A stretch of 64,000 bases of DNA from Leifsonia shinshuensis (GTDB lineage Bacteria > Actinomycetota > Actinomycetes > Actinomycetales > Microbacteriaceae): assembly GCF_014217625.1 (NCBI RefSeq), contig NZ_CP043641.1, positions 1,364,001 through 1,428,000 of the forward strand, written 5' to 3'. The position numbers were made by a program, and so were the translations under genes. The notes under the pieces were generated by a model. The model saw nothing but the letters and a program-made list of their open reading frames with translations, was not told the origin of the DNA and did no database searches. Of the stretch, positions 24,910-33,290 are shown in pieces. Position 1 is the first letter of the stretch, and each line of letters starts with the position of its first letter.

Positions 24910-24915
24910 ACGGGC

Positions 24916-25542
24916 TCAGTACCCGGTGTGCTCCTCCTGGAGCCGGGCCAGGTCGCGCCAGATGAGCAGCTTGAGCCGTCCCGGCTTCTCGCGCTCGTAG
25001 TCCGCCTTCAGCGCCTCGACACCCGAGAACGCATCCAGCCCCGCCTCGATCGCCCGGCCGACCTCGTCCCAGGCGTCCACCCGCCCGCGCTCGACCAGGG
25101 CGAGCAGCTCCTCCTCGGAGTCGGCCTTCGCCCGCAGCGCGCTCGCCAGCGCGACAGCGGCGTCCCTGCGCAGCCGCAGGTTGTCGACGTCCACGTCGCG
25201 GTAGTCGTGCGGGTGGGTGGCGTCGCCGCGCAGTCCCTGGGCGACCTCCAGGTCGGCGTCGATGCGGCCGGCGGCCTCCCCCTGCTCGGACGCGAGCTCG
25301 CGCAGCAGGTGAGCGGCCTCGCCGGTGTGCCGCGCCGGGTCGAAGTCGTTCCCGTACTGCAGGGTGTCGACCACGATGTGGTTCTTGACCGCCATCCGGG
25401 TGGCGTATTCCGCCAGGAGCATACCTTCCTCGACGGTCTGCTCCAGTGTGGGCGCGGCGGGCTCCGGCAGGGCGTCCTCGTCGAAGGGACGCGTGCGCAC
25501 GGTCTTCTCCGTGCGCTTCCTGAGCCAGTTCGGCCAGCGCAT
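24916..25542 (-). CDS. Conserved-looking actinobacterial protein of unknown function
   Basis: I do not recognise this 208-residue protein. It has no signal peptide or membrane segment. It is rich in Glu, Arg, Ala and Asp, with long predicted helices (EEGMLLAEYATRMAVKNHIVVDTLQYGND, EAAHLLRELASEQGEAAGRIDADLEVAQ). The ATG at 25542 is the first of MRWPNWLRKR; an upstream start at 25635 would add unrelated residues. Its end is six bases from the stop of the lipase maturation factor gene on the opposite strand. Codon use matches the neighbours, so it is probably real. Confidence 0.7.
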   Translation of the reverse strand: MRWPNWLRKRTEKTVRTRPFDEDALPEPAAPTLEQTVEEGMLLAEYATRMAVKNHIVVDTLQYGNDFDPARHTGEAAHLLRELASEQGEAAGRIDADLEVAQGLRGDATHPHDYRDVDVDNLRLRRDAAVALASALRAKADSEEELLALVERGRVDAWDEVGRAIEAGLDAFSGVEALKADYEREKPGRLKLLIWRDLARLQEEHTGY

Positions 25543-25631
25543 GGCCACAGCCTTTCGGGTCGGTCGGGGACGCCGGGCGTCGGCGCCACCTCCCATTCTG
25601 TCCGATCGCGCCGACACGTCGGGCCGGGGCG

Positions 25632-26027
25632 TCACCCGCGGGAGGCGAAGAACGCGTTCGCGCGCTGCGTATAGAGCAGCGAAAGCATGACGATCGCCCA
25701 GAGGATCTCCAGGATGCCGCTGAAGAACTGCAGGCTGAACAGCAGGATCACCCCGCCGACCGCGTTCAGGATCATGACGACCGTGACGAGACCGCGGGCG
25801 AAGCGGCTGCCGTTCAGGAGGCCGCGCGCGACCACGAGGATCACGACGCCGAGGATGATCGCCAGGATCGCGGAGGTGATCAGCCCGGCCTCCGTGCCGC
25901 CGTTCGACGCGCGCACCATCTGGTCGCGGGTGAACAGGATGACGACCCCGCCGACGATGTTGAGCACGCCGTTGATGTAGGCGAGCACGGCGACGAACGT
26001 GACGGTGCCGGGGCGGGTCGCGGGCAT
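25632..26027 (-). CDS. Small four-helix membrane protein
   Basis: The 131-residue protein consists almost entirely of about four hydrophobic helices: TFVAVLAYINGVLNIVGGVVILF, AGLITSAILAIILGVVILVV, LVTVVMILNAVGGVILLFSL and GILEILWAIVMLSLLY. They are separated by short basic or acidic loops. A strong AGGAGGACCC site lies just before the ATG at 26027. The layout resembles small actinobacterial inner-membrane proteins of unknown function. No ligand or partner can be named. Confidence 0.78.
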   Translation of the reverse strand: MPATRPGTVTFVAVLAYINGVLNIVGGVVILFTRDQMVRASNGGTEAGLITSAILAIILGVVILVVARGLLNGSRFARGLVTVVMILNAVGGVILLFSLQFFSGILEILWAIVMLSLLYTQRANAFFASRG

Positions 26028-26168
26028 GGGTCCTCCTGGGTGTCGGTGCGAGGATAGCGCCGCGGGTGCGCGGGAGGGCAGGGGCGACGTGGGGGCCGTG
26101 TGGTCGCCGTCGGCGGTCTGGATGGTGTCGGTGGGCGGATGTCGGTGGTCGGTGGCAGGCTGGGTGCC

Positions 26169-26471
26169 ATGTCCGGCGTGCGCTACGAGTTCGAGACCGA
26201 GCTGTTCCGCTGGGAGGCGCGACGCGACCTGTGGGTGTTCGCCCGCCTGCCCGACGACATCTCGGAGGAGATCCGCCTGCAGCCGCACCCGCCCGCGGGC
26301 TGGGGCTCGGTCAAGGTGATGATGACGCTCGGCGGGTCGCGCTGGTCGACGTCGGTGTTCCCGGAGAGCGCGGACGGCGCCTACGTCGTGGCGATCAAGG
26401 GCGACGTGCGCAGGCGCGAGGGCGTCGGCCTCGGCGACCGGGTGACGCTCGGCGTGGAGACCATGCTGTAG
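26169..26471 (+). CDS. DUF1905 family protein
   Basis: The 100-residue protein matches the small beta-barrel-like DUF1905 family (YEFETELFRWEA, WVFARLPDDISEEI, GWGSVKVMMTLGGSRWSTSVFP, YVVAIKGDVRRREGVGLGDRVTLGVE). The family has no proven function. The ATG at 26169 is the start that matches the family; two in-frame ATGs upstream extend it with glycine/valine-rich sequence. Its end lies 10 bases from the stop of the convergent MBL-fold gene. Confidence 0.82.
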   Translation: MSGVRYEFETELFRWEARRDLWVFARLPDDISEEIRLQPHPPAGWGSVKVMMTLGGSRWSTSVFPESADGAYVVAIKGDVRRREGVGLGDRVTLGVETML

Positions 26472-26481
26472 CAGGGGTTCG

Positions 26482-27411
26482 TCAGACGCGGCGCGCCACG
26501 AACTCCCGGTGCTGCGCGGTCTGCCGCAGAGCGGAGAGCAGGGTGAACCCGGCGAGCCCGTCCCAGCCGCCGGTCCAGGTGAGCGTGCCCGCCGCCTCCC
26601 AGACGGTCCCGGCCGGATGCGCCGCGACCTCCTCGGCCCGGCGCAGCTGGTGCGCGGCCAGTTCGGCGCAGCGTTCGCGGAGGCCGCCGAACGGATCCTC
26701 GTGCCCGGGGAGCGCGCGGAGGTCGCCCCGGTCGAGCTGCGCGACCCGGTCGAGCGATGCGAGGTAGTCCGCGACCGGATTCGTGGCGGTCGGGCCGCCG
26801 AGCCCCAGCCCGGAGTTGACCGTCGGCAGCACGTGGTCGCCGGTCAGGAGCAGGCCGGCCTCCTCGTCGTGCAGGCAGAGGTGCCCGTCGGTGTGCCCGG
26901 GCGTCCCGACGACGCGGAGGCGCCGGCCCGGGATGTCGAGCAGCTGACCGTCGGCGAGGACGCCGGTGATGACCGCGTCCACGAGCTCCGCGGCCGGTTC
27001 GGTGGGGATGGCGGCGGCGGCGAGCAGCTCGGGCCGCCGCTCGGCGGGGACGCCCCACGCCTCCAGATCGGGTGCGGGGAAGCCCGCCGCGATCAGCCCC
27101 AGCGCCGCCCGCTCGCGCTCGTGGACCAGGACGGACGCGCCGGTGTCGTGGGCGAGCGCCGCGGCGCCGCCGGAGTGGTCGGCGTGCAGATGCGTGAGCA
27201 CCATCGAGGCCACCGGCGCAGCGCCGAGCGCCGCACGAAGAGCCTCCCGCGCCTCTGCCGTCGGCGAGCCCGGGTCGATCACGTGGACCGCGCCGTCGGC
27301 GTCCTCGATGAGGTAGGCGTTGCTGAACGGGAGTCCGGTGCCGGGCGGCATCGGCACGCGCACACGGCGCACCCCGGGGGCGATCGGCTCGGCGGCGCGG
27401 GTGGAGGTCAT
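26482..27411 (-). CDS. MBL-fold metallo-hydrolase
   Basis: The 309-residue protein has the two-zinc beta-lactamase-fold signature THLHADHSGG (His74, His76, Asp78, His79). Further ligands are in GTPGHTDGH and LLTGDH, and GLPFSNAYLIED is typical of glyoxalase-II-like and LACTB2-like hydrolases. It probably cleaves a thioester or phosphodiester in the cytosol; the substrate is unknown. ATG 27411 is preferred over the GTG six bases earlier. The C-terminal 80 residues form an added helical domain (LRERCAELAAHQLRRAEEV) as in LACTB2-type proteins. Confidence 0.87.
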   Translation of the reverse strand: MTSTRAAEPIAPGVRRVRVPMPPGTGLPFSNAYLIEDADGAVHVIDPGSPTAEAREALRAALGAAPVASMVLTHLHADHSGGAAALAHDTGASVLVHERERAALGLIAAGFPAPDLEAWGVPAERRPELLAAAAIPTEPAAELVDAVITGVLADGQLLDIPGRRLRVVGTPGHTDGHLCLHDEEAGLLLTGDHVLPTVNSGLGLGGPTATNPVADYLASLDRVAQLDRGDLRALPGHEDPFGGLRERCAELAAHQLRRAEEVAAHPAGTVWEAAGTLTWTGGWDGLAGFTLLSALRQTAQHREFVARRV

Positions 27412-27514
27412 GCCCACACGCTAGCCGAGAGGCCGTCGGGCGGTGGCGGGCGCCCGGCGCACGACCGCGATCGGGGGACCCCCGCATCGCCGGTCTCCAC
27501 CGCCCATCACACGG

Positions 27515-27550
27515 TGACGGGCCGCGCCCCCACAAGGGCGCGGCCCGTCA
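27515..27550 (-). terminator. Terminator of the gap gene
   Basis: A perfect 15-bp GC-rich stem (27515-27529 with 27536-27550) around a six-base loop starts 13 bases after the gap stop codon. This is the expected place for a rho-independent-like terminator. It also separates gap from the MBL-fold gene downstream. Confidence 0.85.
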
Positions 27551-27563
27551 GCCGTCGGAGACC

Positions 27564-28559
27564 TCAGCCCGCGAGCAGGCCCAGCGTGTCGACCACGCGG
27601 TTCGAGAAGCCCCACTCGTTGTCGTACCAGGCGACCACCTTGACGTGGCGGCCGTCGACGCGGGTGAGCTCCGAGTCGAAGATCGACGACGCCGGGTTGC
27701 CGGTGATGTCGGACGACACCAGGGCGTCCTCCGAGTACTCCAGGACGCCGGCGAGCGGGCCCTCGGCGGCGGCACGGTACGCGGCGAGCACGTCCTCGCG
27801 GGTGACGTCGCGGGCGACGACCGTGTTCAGCTCCACGATCGAGCCGACCGGGACGGGCACGCGGATCGAGTCGCCGGACAGCTTGCCGTCCAGGTTCGGC
27901 AGGACCAGGCCGATCGCCTTCGCCGCGCCGGTCGTGGTCGGCACGATGTTGACGGCGGCGGCGCGGGCGCGGCGCGGGTCGCGGTGCGGGCCGTCCTGCA
28001 GGTTCTGCTCCTGCGTGTACGCGTGCACCGTGGTCATGAAGCCGTGCTCGATACCGGCCAGCTCGTCCAGGACCGCGGCGAGCGGAGCGAGGGCGTTCGT
28101 CGTGCAGGAGGCGTTCGACACGATCGTGTGCACGGCCGGGTCGTACGCGTCGGTGTTGACGCCGTAGGCGAGGGTGACGTCGGCGCCGTCGGCGGGGGCG
28201 CTCACGAGGACCTTCTTCGCGCCGGCCTCCAGGTGGGCGCGGGCGGCGGTCGCGGAGGTGAAGCGGCCGGTGGACTCGAGCACGATGTCCACACCGAGCT
28301 CGCCCCACGGGAGCTGCGCGGGCTCGCGCTCGGCGAGCACGCGGATGCGGTGACCGTCGACCACGAGCACGTCGCCGTCCACGGAGACCGGGCGGCCGAG
28401 GCGGCCGGCGGTGGAGTCGAAGGCCAGGAGCTTGGCGAGCGCAGCAGGCTCGGTCAGGTCGTTGACCGCCACGACCTCCAGGTCGGTGTCGCGCTCCAGG
28501 AGCGCGCGGAGGACGTTGCGGCCGATGCGGCCGAAACCGTTGATGGCGATGCGGGTCAT
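27564..28559 (-). CDS. gap: Glyceraldehyde-3-phosphate dehydrogenase, type I
   Basis: This glycolytic enzyme oxidises and phosphorylates glyceraldehyde 3-phosphate with NAD. The 331-residue protein has INGFGRIGRNVLRAL, the catalytic SNASCTTNAL (Cys152), TTVHAYT (His178) and the C-terminal WYDNEWGFSNR. Residues after the second beta strand (VAVNDLTEP) contain the Asn-Asp usual in NAD-specific forms. It stands alone, not with pgk/tpi as in many actinobacteria, so it may be a second copy; the window cannot show this. The ATG at 28559 follows GAAAGGATCC. A palindromic repeat cluster lies about 120 bases upstream. Confidence 0.94.
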   Translation of the reverse strand: MTRIAINGFGRIGRNVLRALLERDTDLEVVAVNDLTEPAALAKLLAFDSTAGRLGRPVSVDGDVLVVDGHRIRVLAEREPAQLPWGELGVDIVLESTGRFTSATAARAHLEAGAKKVLVSAPADGADVTLAYGVNTDAYDPAVHTIVSNASCTTNALAPLAAVLDELAGIEHGFMTTVHAYTQEQNLQDGPHRDPRRARAAAVNIVPTTTGAAKAIGLVLPNLDGKLSGDSIRVPVPVGSIVELNTVVARDVTREDVLAAYRAAAEGPLAGVLEYSEDALVSSDITGNPASSIFDSELTRVDGRHVKVVAWYDNEWGFSNRVVDTLGLLAG

Positions 28560-28678
28560 GCGGAGGGGATCCTTTCGTTCCCTGACAGCCTCGCCGCCGC
28601 GCCGCCGTGCCGACAGGGGCGCGAACGCCATGGTTCGAAAGGATCCCGCCACCCGCTCCACCCGCTGCATCGCGCCCA

Positions 28679-28799
28679 CGTTCGGCACGAATCGCGCGAA
28701 TCGCCGCACCATTCGCGACATTCGGCACGAATCGCCGGGACCCACATTCGGCACGAATCGCGCGAATCGCCGCGCCATTCGCGACATTCGGCACGAATC
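28679..28799 (-). repeat. Palindromic repeat cluster B (two 15-25-15 modules, inverted)
   Basis: Four 15-base units reading CATTCGGCACGAATC on the plus strand (the first has one change, CGTTCG) lie at 28679-28693, 28719-28733, 28745-28759 and 28785-28799. Spacings are 40, 26 and 40. On the minus strand they read GATTCGTGCCGAATG, so the cluster points opposite to clusters A and C. It points the same way as the GlxA-type gene whose stop is 22 bases away. The 25-base spacers (28694-28718, 28760-28784) are themselves near-palindromes, CGCGAAT to ATTCGCG. Confidence 0.9.
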
Positions 28800-28821
28800 G
28801 CGCGCATTGCCGCGCGCCGCC

Positions 28822-29778
28822 TCAGCCGGCGTCACCGCTGAAGGTGCGCCGGTAGTCGCTCGGCGTCGTGCCGAGGATGCGCTGGAAGTGCAGCCGCAGG
28901 TTGGCTCCCGTGCCGAGGCCGACATCCGCCGCGATCTGCTCGACGCTGAGCTCGGAGCGCTCCAGCAACTCGCGCGCGACGTCGATGCGCGCCCGCATCA
29001 CCCACTGCATCGGGGTGTAGCCGGTGTCCTCCACGAAGCGGCGCGAGAAGGTGCGCGGCGACACCGCCGCCCGGCGCGCCAGAACCTCCAGTGTGAGTGG
29101 GTCGCCCAGCCGGTGCAGCGCCCACTCACGGACGGCGGCGAACCGTTCCCCGAGCGGCTCGGGCACGCTGCGCGGGACGTACTGCGCCTGTCCTCCGCTG
29201 CGGTACGGCGCGGCGACCAGCCGGCGGGCGGCATGGTTGGCGGCGGCGATGCCGAGGTCGCCGCGGAGGATGTGCAGGCAGAGGTCGATCCCGCTGGCCG
29301 CGCCCGCCGAGGTGAGCACGTCGCCCTCGTCGACGAACAGCACGTTCTCGTCCACCCGGATCAGCGGGTAGCGCTGCGCGAGGGCGCGCGTGTAGTGCCA
29401 GTGGGTGGTTGCGCGCTTGCCGTCGAGGAGGCCGGTCGCCGCCAGCGCGAACGCTCCGGTCGAGATGGCCGCCAGCCGGGCGCCGCGCGCGTGGGCGGCG
29501 AGCAAGGCCGCCACCACCGCAGCGGGAGGGTCCTCGCGGTCGGGATGGCGGTAGCCCGGCAGGAACACGATGTCCGCCCAGGCGAGCGCCTCCAGCCCGT
29601 GCGCCACGTGATACGACAGCCCGTCGCCGCCGGTCACCAGCCCGGGCGCGGCCCCGCAGACGCGGACCTCGTAGGGCATGCTCGCCCGCGTCGTGAACAC
29701 CTGTGCCGGGATTCCGACGTCCAGGGGCTTGGCGCCCTCCAGCACGAGGACGGCGACACGATGCAGCGGGGCGGGCAC
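28822..29778 (-). CDS. GlxA-type transcriptional regulator (DJ-1/PfpI domain plus AraC helix-turn-helix)
   Basis: The 318-residue protein joins an N-terminal DJ-1/PfpI amidase-like domain (1-190) to a C-terminal AraC-type DNA-binding domain (215-315: LTLEVLARRAAVSPRTFSRRFVEDTGYTPMQWVMRARI and VGLGTGANLRLHFQRILGTTPSDYRRTF). The nucleophile-elbow cysteine of active DJ-1 enzymes is threonine-glycine (AISTGAFALA), so the first domain likely binds a ligand or serves for dimerisation. Relatives activate detoxification or amino-acid catabolic genes. The target is unknown. It ends 22 bases before repeat cluster B. Confidence 0.88.
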   Translation of the reverse strand: MPAPLHRVAVLVLEGAKPLDVGIPAQVFTTRASMPYEVRVCGAAPGLVTGGDGLSYHVAHGLEALAWADIVFLPGYRHPDREDPPAAVVAALLAAHARGARLAAISTGAFALAATGLLDGKRATTHWHYTRALAQRYPLIRVDENVLFVDEGDVLTSAGAASGIDLCLHILRGDLGIAAANHAARRLVAAPYRSGGQAQYVPRSVPEPLGERFAAVREWALHRLGDPLTLEVLARRAAVSPRTFSRRFVEDTGYTPMQWVMRARIDVARELLERSELSVEQIAADVGLGTGANLRLHFQRILGTTPSDYRRTFSGDAG

Positions 29779-29822
29779 GGGATCAGGCTAGCGGGACGGC
29801 CGGCCGGCCGAGCGTGAACGGC

Positions 29823-31103
29823 TCAGGCGCGCACCCGCCGCCGAAGCACGAGCACCAGCACGCCGGCCGCGACGAGCAGCACAGCCGCCGCCCCTCCCGC
29901 CGGCGCCCAGTCCGCCGTCGTGGAGCCCGTCGCCGCGAGCTCGGGTCCGGTCGCGGCCGGCTGCGCCGGGATCGCGACGGTCACCGCGCTCGTGCTGGCG
30001 ACCACCGAGCCGGCGACCACCGTCTGCACCGGGAACGACCCCGCCGCCTGCCGGGCCGCGACCGTGAACGTCACCGTCGCCGCCCCCGACGCGTCGGTCG
30101 TGCCGCTCGCGACGGTGGCTCCGGCGAAGGTCTCCGTGAAAGGGATGTTCGACGGGAGGCCGTGCACCTGGACGGTGACCGTGTCGCCGGGCTTCACCGT
30201 CGTCGCGGTGGTGGTCGCCGTGGGAGTGAAGGACCAGGTGAAGGTCACCGTGCCGGCGCCGGTCCCGGCAGCCGCTGCGGAGGCGGTCAGACCGCTCGCG
30301 AGGAAGCCCGAGCCGCCGCCGCCCGGTGCGACGACGTCGACCGAGTCGTCGCCGTTGGGGACGTTGCGCATGACCGCTCCGCCGCCGCCTCCCGCGTAGC
30401 CCGAGCCGCCGTTGCCGGCGTGGTGTGTGGTGGCGCCGATCGTGAGGGATCCTCCCGTGCCTCCGGCCGCCGCCGCGACGCCGGCAGGGGCGGCGCCGGC
30501 GGTTCCCGGCGCGTCGCCGGTGCCGGCGGCGCCGCCGGCCGCTGAGCCGCCGCCGCCGTTCGCGGCGAGCGTCCCGAAGGCCGCACCCGCTGCTCCCGGC
30601 GCGACACCCGCCGAGGTCGGCGAGCCGCCCGCGCCGCCGGGGTAGGTCGCGAAGATCTGGCCAGGGAGGTCGAGGAGGCCGGCGTAGCCCCCGCCTCCGC
30701 CGCCGCCCGCGACGGCCACCAGGCTGCCGGCGGAGCTCAGCACGCTCGCGCTGCCGCTCCCCGCCGCGCCCACCGTGACGCTGAAGGCGTGGCCCGCGAA
30801 CGCCGTGCCGAGGACGACCGTCGCACTGCCGCCCGCACCGCCGACCGCGGTCGGGTCGGCCGTGATGGCGAGCGGCGCGGCCGCGTCGGACGCGCCGACG
30901 ATCGTCGCTGTGAGGCTGGTCGCGGCGGGCGGTGCCGTGAAGGTGGCGGTGCCTGCGGTGTCGAAGACCGCGGTGCAGTTCGTGATGCAGGTGGCCGGGG
31001 ACGCGCTGTTCGCGGCGGCGGGCGTGGCTGCGAGGGCGACGGCGCCGACGACGAGCGCGAGGCCCGAGACGGTCGAGAGGGTACGGAACGGGCGACGACG
31101 CAC
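29823..31103 (-). CDS. Glycine-rich exported protein with LAATG sortase-type anchor
   Basis: The 426-residue protein has a signal peptide ending near ATPAAANS. Residues of about 85-290 are very rich in Gly and Ala with runs of glycine, and about 290-385 look like one immunoglobulin-like repeat (TTVKPGDTVTVQVHGLPSNIPFTETF). The tail is LAATG, a hydrophobic helix and RRRVRA. LAxTG is the recognition motif described for actinobacterial class E sortases, so attachment to peptidoglycan is likely. The GTG at 31103 is chosen because GAAGGA lies eight bases upstream and the signal peptide then has a normal basic start. The function is unknown, with a surface structural or adhesive role possible. Confidence 0.8.
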   Translation of the reverse strand: MRRRPFRTLSTVSGLALVVGAVALAATPAAANSASPATCITNCTAVFDTAGTATFTAPPAATSLTATIVGASDAAAPLAITADPTAVGGAGGSATVVLGTAFAGHAFSVTVGAAGSGSASVLSSAGSLVAVAGGGGGGGYAGLLDLPGQIFATYPGGAGGSPTSAGVAPGAAGAAFGTLAANGGGGSAAGGAAGTGDAPGTAGAAPAGVAAAAGGTGGSLTIGATTHHAGNGGSGYAGGGGGAVMRNVPNGDDSVDVVAPGGGGSGFLASGLTASAAAAGTGAGTVTFTWSFTPTATTTATTVKPGDTVTVQVHGLPSNIPFTETFAGATVASGTTDASGAATVTFTVAARQAAGSFPVQTVVAGSVVASTSAVTVAIPAQPAATGPELAATGSTTADWAPAGGAAAVLLVAAGVLVLVLRRRVRA

Positions 31104-31163
31104 GATGGTCCTTCGGGTGGGGCGCGCTGCTCCGCGCTGGTTTCGGGTGGTTCCAGGGGCTGA

Positions 31164-31189
31164 TTCCTGGGGGTGGTTCCTGGGGGTGA
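31164..31189. repeat. Two 13-bp tandem copies in the leader of the LAATG gene
   Basis: TTCCTGGGGGTGG at 31164-31176 is followed directly by TTCCTGGGGGTGA at 31177-31189. They lie 60-85 bases ahead of the GTG start of the glycine-rich surface protein. No promoter box is clear in the rest of the 185-base gap between this gene and the divergent MFS gene. Confidence 0.6.
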
Positions 31190-31288
31190 CTTCAGGTGTG
31201 GCTAGGAGGGTGAAGCTCAGCATAGCGGGATGCGTCGCGCTTGCTCCGCCGGCCTCCGGCTTCCTACGCTGAGGCCCATGGAGCAGTC

Positions 31289-32584
31289 GTGACGTCCGCC
31301 GATCAGGTCCTCGCCGCGGATGAGGAACTGCGCCGCCGGGTCCAGCGCCGGACGCTCGCGGTCGTCGTCGCCAGCCAGGTGCTCGGCGGCGCCGGACTGG
31401 CCGCCGGCGTCACGGTCGGTGCGCTGCTGGCCCAGCAGCTCGTCGGCGCGGACTCGCTGGCGGGCCTCCCCGCCGCGCTCTTCACCCTCGGCTCGGCGGC
31501 CGCCGCGTTCCTCGTGGGCCGGGTCAGCCAGCGCCGGGGACGCCGGGTCGGACTCGGGCTCGGCTTCTGCGCGGGCGGCCTCGGCGCGCTCGGCGTCGTC
31601 GGCGCGGCGGCTGTCGGGAGCGTGCCGCTGCTGTTCGTGGCGCTCCTGGTCTACGGCGCAGGCACGGCCACGAACCTGCAGGCGCGCTACGCCGGTTCCG
31701 ACCTCGCGGCCCCGTCCGCACGCGGAACAGCGGTGAGCGTCGCGCTCGTCTCCACGACGCTGGGCGCGGTCGCCGGCCCCAACCTCGTCGCGCCGATGGG
31801 CTCGCTCGCCGTCGCGCTCGGCATCCCCGCGCTGGCCGGGCCGTTCCTGCTCGCAGCGGTGGCCTACCTCGCCGCGGGACTCGTGCTGTCGCTGCTGCTG
31901 CGTCCCGATCCACTGCTGCTCGCCCGGAGGCTGGCGGCGGACGCGGAGGCGGCGGCGAAGCCCGACGCGGCGAACCCCGGCACGGCGAAGGAGGCGCCCG
32001 CGACGGAACCCGCCCCCATCGGCCGCGGCGCGATCGTCGGCGCCGCCGTCATGATCCTCACCCAGATCGCGATGGTCGCCATCATGACGATGACGCCCGT
32101 CGAGATGCGCGCCCACCACCACGACCTGTCCGAGGTCGGCGTCGTCATCGGCATCCACATCGCCGCGATGTACCTGCCGTCCCCGCTCACCGGCCTGCTC
32201 GTGGACCGCGTCGGCCGCATCCCGATGGCCGTCGCGGCCGCGGTCACCCTGCTCGCCGCCGGGATCGTCGGCGCCGTCGCGCCCGCGGACTCGCTCGGCC
32301 TCCTGGTGCTGGCCCTCGCCCTCCTCGGCCTCGGCTGGAACTTCGGCCTGATCTCGGGCACCGCCCTGGTCGTGGACGCGACCACTCCCGCCAACCGGGC
32401 CCGCACGCAGGGCACGATCGACGTCCTGATCGCTCTGGCGGGCGCGGGCGGCGGCGCGATGTCCGGCGTCGTCATGGCGAGCGCCGGCTACGCGCTGCTG
32501 TCGATCGCGGGCGGGCTGCTCTCGGCGCTCCTCGTGCCGGTGGTGTTCTGGGCGATGCGACCGCGCGCGGCCGCGCAAGCCTGA
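31289..32584 (+). CDS. Major facilitator superfamily transporter
   Basis: The 431-residue membrane protein has about 12 hydrophobic helices in two halves, separated by a polar loop near 215-245 (AKPDAANPGTAKEAPATEPAP). The loop-2 signature appears as VGRVSQRRGRRVGLGLG, and its counterpart in the second half is LVDRVGRIPMAVAAA. The family moves small solutes by proton antiport or symport, and this layout resembles drug exporters. The GTG at 31289 lies behind GGAGCAG; a GTC-based extension upstream has no ribosome site. The substrate is unknown. Confidence 0.88.
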   Translation: MTSADQVLAADEELRRRVQRRTLAVVVASQVLGGAGLAAGVTVGALLAQQLVGADSLAGLPAALFTLGSAAAAFLVGRVSQRRGRRVGLGLGFCAGGLGALGVVGAAAVGSVPLLFVALLVYGAGTATNLQARYAGSDLAAPSARGTAVSVALVSTTLGAVAGPNLVAPMGSLAVALGIPALAGPFLLAAVAYLAAGLVLSLLLRPDPLLLARRLAADAEAAAKPDAANPGTAKEAPATEPAPIGRGAIVGAAVMILTQIAMVAIMTMTPVEMRAHHHDLSEVGVVIGIHIAAMYLPSPLTGLLVDRVGRIPMAVAAAVTLLAAGIVGAVAPADSLGLLVLALALLGLGWNFGLISGTALVVDATTPANRARTQGTIDVLIALAGAGGGAMSGVVMASAGYALLSIAGGLLSALLVPVVFWAMRPRAAAQA

Positions 32585-32596
32585 CCGATACCGGCG

Positions 32597-33034
32597 CTAC
32601 TCGCTCACGGCCTTCGCGAGCCGGGTGATCCACGGGTTGAACATCCGGACCCGGAAGGGCTCGAAGTCGCGCGAGTTCCGGGTGACGAGCGTGAGGTTCC
32701 CGATCTCCGCCGTCGCCGCGATCAGAGCGTCCCGCTCGGGCCGCGGATCGGGCACGTGATAGCCGGCGGCATAACCCGCGATCTCACCGTCGATCGGGAG
32801 GATGCGCTCGGAGAAGATCATCATCACGTCGTCCTGCCAGCGCCGCAGCATGATCCCCTGCGCCGGGTCGACACGCTCCTTGCGTTGGATGCCCAGCTCG
32901 AGCTCGAAGATCGTGACCGCCGAGATATGGAGCGAGTACGGGTTCTGCCGCTCGAGCCAGCGGACGACGTCCGGATCCTCACGCTCGGGGCGCCGGGTCG
33001 CGGACAAGGTCATCGTGTCGAGCAGCCACTTCAC
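32597..33034 (-). CDS. VapC-type PIN-domain toxin
   Basis: This is a ribonuclease toxin of a type II module. The 145-residue PIN domain has the acidic residues that hold magnesium: Asp6 (LLDTMTLS), Glu44 (TIFELELG), Asp102 (RDALIAATA) and Asp123 (TRNSRDF). All are intact, so it should be active. The start overlaps the antitoxin stop by four bases, which is standard for these modules. Some PIN toxins cut initiator tRNA or 23S rRNA; which applies here cannot be read. Confidence 0.92.
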   Translation of the reverse strand: MKWLLDTMTLSATRRPEREDPDVVRWLERQNPYSLHISAVTIFELELGIQRKERVDPAQGIMLRRWQDDVMMIFSERILPIDGEIAGYAAGYHVPDPRPERDALIAATAEIGNLTLVTRNSRDFEPFRVRMFNPWITRLAKAVSE

Positions 33035-33276
33035 AGGTCGATCTCTTTCGCCTCGAAGTTCATGGGCGGGAAGTCGGCGTCGAAGTCGCCGTCGTCGTCC
33101 TGGCGCAGGAGGTCGACGATGTTGTCGAGCTCGCCCTTCAACTGGCGATAGTCGGTGTACGTCAGGAGGACGAACGACGGCGTGCCGCGATCCGTGATGA
33201 TCAGAGGCTCGCGTGCCGCCTCCCGCTTCGCCGCCGAGGCGTCCTGGTTGAAGTCTCTCGCTGTCATGATGGCCAT
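33031..33276 (-). CDS. Phd/YefM-type antitoxin
   Basis: The 81-residue protein has the N-terminal Phd/YefM DNA-binding fold (MTARDFNQDASAAKREAAREPLIITDRGTPSFVLLTYTDYRQL). A flexible acidic C-terminus (LLRQDDDGDFDADFPPMNF) would wrap the PIN toxin. Phd-type antitoxins repress their own operon. A GGGGGG run six bases before the ATG at 33276 acts as ribosome site; a second in-frame ATG lies nine bases later. The pair is self-contained and flanked by unrelated genes, as expected for an acquired module. Confidence 0.9.
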   Translation of the reverse strand: MAIMTARDFNQDASAAKREAAREPLIITDRGTPSFVLLTYTDYRQLKGELDNIVDLLRQDDDGDFDADFPPMNFEAKEIDL

Positions 33277-33290
33277 GATTACCCCCCGAT

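Noticed and set aside
33031..33276. A larger mobile island around the toxin-antitoxin pair
   Set aside because: No integrase, direct repeats or attachment site flank it, and base composition is like the neighbours, so only the two-gene module is supported.
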